Part shown: positions 55,865-64,000 of the stretch, piece by piece | Numbering within the stretch: position 1 is the stretch's first letter | How the letters are laid out: each line of letters starts with the position of its first letter | Source of the DNA: Lineolata rhizophorae | Lineage: Eukaryota > Ascomycota > Dothideomycetes > Lineolatales > Lineolataceae | Length of the DNA stretch: 64,000 nucleotides | Reading direction: 5' to 3' | Assembly: GCA_010093515.1 (NCBI GenBank) | Contig: MU001688.1 | Span: forward strand, 79,940-143,939 | Notes under the pieces: model-generated | Database searches by the model: none | Told to the model about the DNA's origin: nothing | The model's input: only the letters and a program-made list of their open reading frames with translations | Program-made: the position numbers and the translations under genes

Positions 55865-57912
55865 GAGAGTCTTTTTTGCGGGCCCAGGACTTCCGCCGCG
55901 GCCTGGATCGGTCTGGACTAGGGGAGGGCGGGGCGACTTCCGCTCCGTCGAAGACTGTCCGGTTTTTCTGTTCCCTGTCTGGATGGCGAGGGGCCGTGGT
56001 TGGCGTCCGGCGGAGTCGGTATTGGGAAGGTCGGAGGTGGGAGACTCGGGCAGCGGGACAGATGTGGCTCTGCGTGGCTGGAGCTTGGAGGCGTCGGCTG
56101 TGGCTGGGCGGCGCCGCTCGGCCCGTTCGGCCACCGCGAGGGTCCGTGCGCACTCTGCTCACTGCACGCATCGACTCGCAGCGACTCGCGCGGAGGTGCC
56201 GACCGCGATGCGCCCAGGGTCGTCGCCACTCGAGTCCCCTTACCCTTTCGATTCGCTTCTCCGCTCGTCTTGAAGCTTCGCGTGGCTGTGGCGGGCGAGG
56301 GTCAATTGGACACAAGGCCTCCGTCGCGCTAGGGACCCTGCTGATCGTGGCTTTTTTCCGAGCGGCGCGCGGTGCTTCATTCGTCAATTGGCATGCCGCT
56401 GGGAGAGGGTCTGCGACTAGGCAGTTCTGCGAATGCTTGCCTGTTTCGAACAGGCGAGCCAGAGTGACGTTGTAGTGCTGCACTATGTACTGGGTATAGT
56501 TCGCCCCAAGACCTTAATTCTCCCCACCTTCCGCAGGCATCCTAGACATCGACATTCGACGTCCTGAAAGGTTTCGACGTCAAGCCCCAGTCTAGCTCGT
56601 CGGCGCTTGGCGTGTCCGGAATGGGTAACTGAAAATCGCCATCCAAGGTCCTGTCCAGCATGCATCTGCACATCACAAGACAGACAACAAAGCGCCACAA
56701 CTAGGTGGAACCCAGCCCCGCTCCCCTCGCCGTCTCATCTCAAGCCTGTCGGTGGCAAGCTAGTTCCCGACCCTGCCCCACACTAAGTCCTTTTCCCCCT
56801 TCCTGCAGAACACAGAACGCACACACACACACATCCCCATAGTGCCCGTTTCCGTCGTAGCGCCAACGGCATTTCTCTCGTCCCTTGGCCGCAGCTTCAG
56901 GTCGTACCCGCGCAGCAGGCGGTCGGCGAGCCGGACAACGCCTCTCCTCCCCCCCATCCCTTCCCCTTTTCCCATGCTCTTGACAACCTGCGTAGTACCC
57001 AATTCCACACCCCCGCTAAGCACCAGGGGCAAAAAATAAAAATAAAAAAAAAAAAAAAGGCCCAAAAAAAAGACCTGGCCAGGCACTTACCTGAGCGCCC
57101 AACCTCAATCCTCACATCCTCACATCCGCATATCCTTACATGCCCCGCTTTCCTCAGGCCCAGGCAGCGATCGCCGCCGCCGCGCGACCAGACTCTCGGA
57201 CTCAGGGTCCGCGGCCGCGGGCCGCAAGGGGGGGGGGGGGTTTGTCAAAAGGGCCGGGGGGAAAAGTGGGCTGAGCTCGGTGTGGGTTGTCTGCCCGAGC
57301 AGAAGCGGGAGAGGTGGGTGGGTAGGTAGGTAGGCAAGCTGGGGTTGGGGTGGCTGGTGCCTAGCGAGGCTGAAGGCCCGTTCGGAGTGTGGGACCAAGG
57401 CTTGGCGTCCTGCTCGCTTGGTCGGTTGGCGAGCCGATTCGGAGGGGGGGTTTTTTCCCGGGCCCCATCCGGGTGTGCTTTCAAGGTGGCCTTCAACGCC
57501 CCACGGCTCTTGGCTCTTGGCTGGTTTGCTCGTCTCGTCTCGCCCTGTTCTCGTCGCTGCCGGCTTCGTCGAGCTCCGAAGCCGTTTGGTTGCGCGCGCG
57601 CCAATGCTCTCGTCACATCTGTCTGGAACGTTCTGGTTCCCGCTCGCCGAGTGCCTCGGTCCCCGCTCGCGGTACCGTCCAACGGATCCACGGGGCGAGC
57701 CATATCGCCAAGGCTTCCCGCCGCCAAGGTACTGGACACGAAGGGGCTCGAACCGAAGCTATGTAGACCCGCGGGCCCGGCGAATGACGCAGGCGGGGAA
57801 TGCCAAGGTAGCTGAAGTGGCCATGGCCGGGCTCTTCTCCTCGATGAGATGAGACGAATGGGTCGAAAGGAAAAAGGCCTAGCTCTAGCGTAGGCCAAGC
57901 GAGCAAAAACAA

Positions 57913-57916
<4 letters not shown>

Positions 57917-57950
<34 letters not shown>
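57917..57950. repeat. (TA)n microsatellite
   Basis: About 17 uninterrupted TA units follow an A-rich stretch. It is a DNA-unwinding and length-variable site with no coding role seen. Confidence 0.9.
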
Positions 57951-57951
<1 letters not shown>

Positions 57952-58876
57952 AGGAAGTGGTTCTAGACCGCGGGCTCCAGTGTTTATTGCGTTCTACCGA
58001 GGTGATTCGAAGAAGTGAGGTGTAATGGCCCCTTCTATCTCTTTCGGTCTCCCATGATCTCACATATCTTGGTAGTTAGAACCTGCCATGGCATTTCAAT
58101 TTCAGATTGCCATGCTCGCACAGGGCGGCACAGAAGAGGAGCACAGCGCCCAATCAGCACCTAAGTGCTCCTGGGTATGATGCACCCATCACCCGACGAA
58201 TGCAGCCGCATCCCACCAGGCAAGCAACGACCAAGCAACCACCGACGTCCCCATCCGTCCATCCATCCAACCAACCAACCAAGCCAAAAAAGAAGGCCAG
58301 CCAACTCAGCCCAACTCACTCCCTCCTTCCCAGCTCCTAACCTCCTTGTTCTGAAACTCAGACACCAAAAAAAAAAAAAAAAAAAAGGTTCGCGGGCCTG
58401 CAGAATCAACGGCGTCAGCGTGCGCCGGGCGGTCTGCCGTGCATGCCAGGAAGGGAGGGTGGGCAAGGCGGCCTAGGTTAGCACCCACGCTTCGAGGATA
58501 TCCACAAGCAGCGGAGCGCGGGGCCTGGCGATGACGATGATGAATGCTTATCTTGGGCAGCTAGGGGAATCGTGCTGCGAAGGCCTGGGCGAGGTGTGCG
58601 GCATCGACAAGATGCTTGCGCCGAGCTGTGAGGTCTAGGTAATCGCTTCTGTCTGGTGCGCTACTACGTAGGTAAGGGGGTACCTTTCCTAGGGGCCTGG
58701 GCGAGATTTGTTGGGTCGGCCTAGCAGGTCAGGCCCAATGCGGACTGGTGCCATTATGGCGGTTGCCGGCCGATCAGCTCCAGGGGGTGATTTCCGTGGA
58801 GAGTGAGGAAGAGAGTCGATCTTTCGCTGCTCCACCCAAAACTGCCCACGTCCGGCACGCATCGTGAACACGTGAA

Positions 58877-58893
58877 CACACACACACACACAC
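58877..58893. repeat. (CA)n microsatellite
   Basis: About eight CA units precede a T run in intergenic DNA. Confidence 0.8.
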
Positions 58894-59947
58894 ATTTTTT
58901 CCCCTCCCATTTTCATACTTGATAATCTCCTCATATTTCAGATGCCAGATTCCTTCCCTCCAACTCTCAGTCGCAGTCGCAGCAAACCGTCCCCTTGCAA
59001 CCACAGGTTTAGCCCAAGGGAGCAAAGCTCAGCCCAGGAGGGGCGGGCTTTTACCGCTGCCCTTGTCCCATGCAAGATGAGGTGTGCCAGGGCGGGGGGT
59101 GTCTCGGGCTCACGCAACTGTGGCGGGGCAGCGCCGCGGGCGCCGCTGATACCGGACCTGTGTCCGCCCCCGACGGGCCAATGGGACGGCCCGTCGGCTG
59201 CGCCAAGCCTGGCGATGCCCACTACGTATGCACGTGCATCTGGGCACGGCTACCGATGTACATACGTAGTACGTAGTAGGAGCGACGGTTCGGAGCTCGA
59301 ACCGTCGCCGTTTTCGACTCGTGGCTTCGGCTTGCTTGATGATCTCGCTCCTCTTTTTTTGTTTTCTGACAAAGAGAAAATTCCTTCTTTTGTGTGTAGG
59401 GGCATTTCGAAGACTTTCGAGTTCTGCATCGCGCCCTGTTCGAGCAAACGCTTGCACGTCAAGCACGGGCGTCCAGGGCGGTGTCTTGCTGTGACAACCG
59501 CAAAAGCGCCGTCATATGTTGTCGCGGCGATTTGAAGTGCGGTTCTCGCTCATGGCCGGAGGCGAGGCACGCGGAGTCCAATGGCTGGATAACGTCTATG
59601 CTGGGTGGACCTGTTGCCAAGGGCGCCAACAATGATGCCAAATGCACCCAGGGACCACGGCCTCCGCCGACTGTGATGAAGCCGCGCGCCGACTCGTGAC
59701 TAAAAGGGCCATTGGTGGGGGCCACGATTTTGGTCGTAGCTATGTAAGTAAGCCGCGGATTGTTGACGGCCTCGCAGCCACCCGCTGCCGATCCAGGGCC
59801 CTGTCCGTGTGTCTGTGGCATGTTCGTGCTCGGCCGCCCCATCCCATTGCTCAGTCCGGGAGGGTGTGTGGCTTGTCGTGCCGCAGAGCGAGCGATCGAC
59901 AACGCTCGGCTCGGAGACCCTTTCCGAGAGACCCTTTCCCCCACATC

Positions 59948-59979
59948 TCTCTCTCGCTCTCTCTCGCTCTCTCTCGCGC
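59948..59979. repeat. (CTCTCTCG)n imperfect repeat
   Basis: Three CTCTCTCTCG-type units are arranged in tandem and end in CGCGCG. Intergenic pyrimidine-rich tract, possibly part of a leader. Confidence 0.7.
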
Positions 59980-61278
59980 GCACGAGGGCCCTACAACTGC
60001 TGGCACGACGAGGATCAGGTGCGCGGAGCCGGCCTCCGATACGGACGACGGCCACGGGAGCCAATCGAACTTTGCTCCTTTCGAGCGGCGTCGCGTCATT
60101 GCGGGGTGCGCGGCTCGAAAAGGGCTCTGTTATGCCGGTCCGCGAGGCGCAGGGACGGTCCGGACGGTTGATGCAAGGACACCGAATTCCGCCGCCATGG
60201 CATTCTACAACATGTCGGTGGAGCACCAAAGGGAGGCCGAACGGGAACGGCTCCATATCCCCCCGCCCCCGATGCTCGCCCGGGGCCTTGGGGACGCCTC
60301 CGACCCTCTCACGATAAGCTCCATCCGCGCCGCACGTACATGCATGGGCAGGCACGTAACAGCTTCTCGAGCCTATGGCAAACAGGATTCCAGCATGGGT
60401 TTTCGGTCTAGATCGGTCAACTGGGGGGCGCCGCCGTCTGCCACTCGGTTCCCGGCAAGCGCATCCACATGCGCTAACGGAATGCCCATTCGAACTCGTC
60501 CGAGTCGCGACCTTCTTCCCATGTATGCCATCATCCTCCCTGCCGCCAATTCCCCCCCGGTCCAGCACCCCGCCTCGCCTGCGCGCGCCGCGACGCAACT
60601 TGACGTCAAGCGCGCGCATGGCGCCGGCTGCCGGCTCGACCGCGCCCGTTTCTCTCTAATCAAAAGACGTGCCCTGGCAACCCTGAACTGCTACAAGGGG
60701 GTTCGCCAAAACGCTTCATTACAGACTACGTAGGTCTTTTGGGCCATCTCGTCGCTCGGCCAGCAACGGGGCCACCAAAACCCCTCCCCCTCCCCCTCCC
60801 CCCCCCACCGGGTGTCTTCTCTCTCCTCCCGTGCCTAGGAAAAGCCGAGAGCGCCCAAGCTGGCACTCGCCGGCGAGCCCGTCGAGGCCCGTCGAGAAAT
60901 AAAAACGTGCCGGTCCGCACGCCGGATTGCTCTTTTGGTCCCGGCTTTCTGGAATTAGCAAGAAGATAATGGCGACGTTGTGCCATCATCGCTCCGCCGA
61001 GACTTCTATCGTCCTCGCCACGTGAGAAATAGTAGCTCGGTTTTTGGTCTTTTTTTTTTTGGTCTTTTGGTTTTCTTTTCTCTCTGCTTCGTTTTGGTTC
61101 GAACGATACCCATCCAACGGACAGACAGGAAGAGAAAGAGACACGCTCCTTTTCGAATATCGCATTTCCCGACCACTAGCCACTGTTCAATAGGCTACTA
61201 CAACTAGCCGCAGCTATCCGGAGCCCAAAGCATCTTCCGAAAAGCCTCGCCGGAACTTCCGAGCCGAAACCCGCCATC

Positions 61279-62538
61279 ATGAGTGACATCGCCGACTCGC
61301 CAACGGGCGTATCGCCAACAAGCGTATCGCCGCCCTCTGTGGGCAGGAAAGAGAAGATGGCGCCGCGAAGGGTGCACCGAGCATGCAACAACTGCCGTTT
61401 GAAAAAAGCCAAAGTATGTGTTTATCCCTCTGCCATAAAAACAAAAAAAAAAAATTCTCTTTCCACCCACCAAAACCTGCCGGTTTGTCCCGCTCTCCCG
61501 CTTTGAACCGAGCAAAGAAGAGCGTCGAGCGGAGAGACGCGAGTGGCGGGCAGGATGGTGGGTGGGGGAGCAAATTGAGCGGGCAGAAATTCTGACCGGG
61601 GTCGTTTTGTTTTGCAGTGCAACAACGTCAAGCCGTGCGAGGAGTGCGAGCGCGCGGGCCTGGTGTGCCTGTCGACCATGGTGAAGAAGAAAAAAGCCAC
61701 CGTGTCAACACTGGAATGGTAAGTGCCTCTGATTCTTTGCCCCCTTTAACGAGTTGACTCAAATCCGCTACGCGTTTACGCTTTTCACTCTTTTTCAAAA
61801 CATTCCCCTTCCTCCAATTATCCTAGATCCACCATTCCCCTCCTAATTTTACCACCCTAACCCCCCCCCGCCCAAACCAGGAAAACCGAATCCCTCCTCT
61901 CCGAGCGCGCCTCCCTCTCCCTCGCCGTCCGCCTCCTCTACAAAAAAGCCTACCCCAACGACCCCCTCTTCGCCTCCCCCACCACCTCGTCCTCCTCGCC
62001 CACCTCCACCACCACCACTACCTCCTCCTCAACCCCCTCCCTCGACCCCGAGGACCTCTCCCTCAACGACATCCTCCGCCGCATCGGCATCGCCGAAACC
62101 ATCTCCACCGACCCCGCCCCCGACCCCAACACCTCCACCACCACCAACCACCACCTCCGCCCCCCCTCCTTCAGCTCCACCACCACCACCACCACGAGCA
62201 GCAGCGCCGCCGCCCCCGCCGACGACGACGACACCACCATCGCCACCGCCACCACCGCCGCCGACTTCGCCCCCGCCGCCGCCGCGAGCCTGCCGCCCCC
62301 GCCGTCCGGCCTCGCGCCCGGCGTGCTGCCCGGCCCGGCCGGCGCGCCCGCGATGCAGCCGTTTGGGGGGTTTTGGGGCGGCGGAGGCGCGGAGGGTGCG
62401 GGCGCGGGGGGTGCGTGGGCGGAGGGGGACTTTGGAGGGGTTGATGTGGGGTTGGGGGGGGATTTGGATGTCGGTGTGGGTGTGGGTTTGGATGTGGGAG
62501 GGGGGCAGTGGGGGACGCAGGGTGGGGGGTGGGGTTAG
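61279..62538 (+). CDS. Short Zn2Cys6 protein with Ser/Thr- and Gly-rich tail
   Basis: Exons 61279-61413, 61618-61718 and 61881-62538 (donors GTATGT and GTAAGT, acceptors TTGCAG and ACCAG) give 297 residues. The zinc cluster is C36-x2-C39-x6-C46-x5-C52-x2-C55-x6-C62 (RACNNCRLKKAK, then CNNVKPCEECERAGLVC), followed by a basic KKKKATVSTLEW linker and a short leucine-bearing helix (SLLSERASLSLAVRLLYKKAYP). The rest is Thr/Ser-rich, Asp-rich, Ala/Pro-rich and finally Gly/Trp-rich, with no fungal-specific transcription factor middle domain. It probably binds DNA as a nuclear regulator. Exon 3 shows strong base-composition strand asymmetry (C-rich, then G-rich). A coiled-coil dimer element after the cluster is plausible. 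No target can be inferred. Confidence 0.85.
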
Positions 62539-64000
62539 GGGGGAGGGGTGAGGAGGTTTCCGGAGGGTTTGAGTCGGAGGGGCGAGAGAGAGAGAGAGAA
62601 TGGAGAGGGACGGCGGAACCGGTCCGGTGGACTCGGAAGGTCTGAAGGGACGAGTCTGGGCGGTCGAGGGGAAGTCGGGCTCCGGGTTCCGCTTGTCGGG
62701 AGTCTTCCGGTTCGTCCGCCGGCGAAGGAGGAGAGCGAAAGGCGGGACGAGAAACCGGAACGCTTGCCGGGGTCGGCCGGCCGGCCTCCGGATCCAAGGG
62801 TTTGTTAGCAGCTACTCGACTCACATTGCGGCGTTGAAATTGTCAAGATACCACTTTTCCTTTGTCGTGTTTTCTGGTTCCGTGTTTTGCGCCTTCTTTG
62901 GTTTTTGGGAGCGGGTGAGCGAGATACTTCGCTGCGTTCTTGGGAACCCCCTTTTACTGTTTTTATTTTTATTTTTTTTCCTTTGTGGAGAATACTCGCG
63001 TGTGGGGTATTCAGCCTTAGGTCACGTACATACCTCGTTAATGTTGTCGCACTGGCTACGTACGACACGTTTCTACATACTCCGCTGTGGGTTGTTCCTG
63101 GCGTTGCTGTCTTGGTTCACACCGGCCCCCTACATTAATACGTAAACCTTTGTACTATCTACCTATGCTTTGCGCAAACGCTCCGCGAAACAGTGCTCGC
63201 ATTCACTCCCACGCTACACTCTCTCTCATACTACAGTTTGCTTTTCTTCCTCCCTTCACGATTTTTGACGAGGTCTCCTTTTGGGCTTTCTTACTGGAGG
63301 CTTTTCCTAGAGGCCTGCCTTGTCTGGTTGGGGGCGCTCATTCTTTCTTGTCGAATATACCCGGAAATGGCATTGACTTTCTTTGCGCTCGGACTATTGA
63401 GCAGCGGTTCATTTACACACTGGCAATGTTGGTGCAGAAAACGAGCGATGAGCGCGATGGGGAAGTGGAGGTCGGGGAATGCTGGGGACGGCCGGGTTGC
63501 GTTGCGTTTGCGCATTCTTCGCGCCAAAGGCTCTCTTTTCTTCCTCTTCTTTTTCTTTTTAGAGAAAGGCTTTTTTGGGTTATTTTTCGCTGTGTCAATG
63601 CTAGGTAGACCCGTTTCGGCGCATGAAGATGGGAGCAGGCCTTTTCATTCTGTCCCGCCGAGACGGGGACATACGGACGTACAGCAAGGGATACGGGGGG
63701 TGAATTTTGAACTTTATTTTGGTGGTTGTCGTGGCTTTTTATCTCTCCTTGTTTCTTCACCACCGCAACTCCTAATCGCAATCAAGCACTTCTCCCACTC
63801 TCGCCGTCGCTCCCTCCATCCCCTTCTTCGTCTGTATATTACTCCCAGTGACATCCTACCACGCTCCCGAGACCGCAAGAGGGGCAAAACGAGCCAGCGT
63901 TGCGAAAACAAGGAAGGCGGACGGAAGGAGGGGCACAGATATTCTGCTCGGTGAGAAAAACTCGGGCGGGCTACGCATGGCACGTAGCGTTGTACATAGG
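62539..64000. other. Intergenic, no supported gene
   Basis: Begins with a GA-rich stretch (GAGAGAGAGAGAGA near 62,585-62,600) that is probably 3' UTR of the Zn2Cys6 gene. The rest has T-tracts and short hydrophobic frames arising from T-rich DNA (for example 63193-63954), with no motif. TACGTAC-type words occur near 63,025-63,075. Confidence 0.5.

Larger units (their letters stand above)
55865..61278. other. 5.4-kb region without a supported gene
   Basis: Frames upstream of MTFP1 (to about 56,480) are on both strands and lack motifs. The rest holds simple repeats, C- and G-runs, A-tracts (57,036-57,070; 58,366-58,386) and a few TACGTA words. Several long frames (59459-60619 minus, 59642-60733 plus) mirror each other in GC-rich DNA and show no domain. 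The last kilobase is the leader and promoter of the short Zn2Cys6 gene, with T-tracts. Confidence 0.5.

Noticed and set aside
55865-56134. Longer N-terminus for MTFP1
   Set aside because: The extended frame opens with GTG and has an upstream stop; the ATG at 55864 starts a more plausible protein.
57245-58063. Minus-strand 272-codon frame
   Set aside because: Contains an Ile-Tyr run that is just the TA microsatellite; no motif or splice logic.
59459-60733. Paired long frames on both strands
   Set aside because: Mutual shadows in GC-rich intergenic DNA, no domain on either strand.

Overview
The window is nuclear DNA of a filamentous ascomycete (Pezizomycotina, probably Sordariomycetes). Evidence: GC-rich genes broken by many short (about 50-150 bp) GT...AG introns, a division-1 (class III-like) chitin synthase, Zn2Cys6 regulators, a Kex2-processed cysteine-rich secreted peptide, a GPI-type cupredoxin, and long CT/CA-rich leaders. 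Splice joins were derived by hand from reading-frame continuity and family motifs. No tool was run, so exon ends are predictions.

Layout. 1-2.5 kb: AT-richer sequence with an LTR-like fossil and no convincing gene. 2.5-8.5 kb: an uncharacterised fungal family protein (-), an 8-cysteine defensin-like secreted peptide (+) and a four-TM membrane protein (+). 10.1-10.8 kb: a GPI-anchored cupredoxin (-). 15.2-25.1 kb: three co-oriented enzymes, namely a secreted GMC oxidoreductase, an FAD phenol-hydroxylase-type monooxygenase and a secreted beta-lactamase-fold serine hydrolase. 26.6-30.0 kb: a large Zn2Cys6 regulator (-) with a polyglutamine tract, a 52-base poly-C tract and an assembly gap. 30.0-39.8 kb: almost 10 kb without a supported gene, densely seeded with TACGTA/TACATAC-type motifs, upstream of that regulator. 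39.8-52.5 kb: a compact housekeeping block with a repeat-built coiled-coil protein (-), NAP1-type histone chaperone (+), small four-TM protein (+), queuine tRNA-ribosyltransferase (-), NAD(P)-binding Rossmann protein (+) and chitin synthase (+). 54.4-55.9 kb: MTFP1/MTP18 mitochondrial fission protein (-). 61.3-62.5 kb: a short Zn2Cys6 regulator (+).

How genes may relate. The GMC oxidase, phenol hydroxylase and secreted hydrolase lie head-to-tail and could form a small catabolic or specialised-metabolism group acting on aromatic compounds, but this is inference from position. Two gene pairs share short divergent promoters (coiled-coil/NAP1, 448 bp; TGT/Rossmann protein, 497 bp).

Most notable features: a 10-nt microexon carrying the catalytic-Asp motif of the tRNA-guanine transglycosylase; a non-canonical GC-AG intron next to a 12-nt exon in the phenol hydroxylase; a coiled-coil protein whose repeat length switches between 20, 9 and 11 residues; and a CS-alpha-beta-like peptide with a clean TATA promoter. 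No CRISPR array, rRNA or tRNA gene was recognised.
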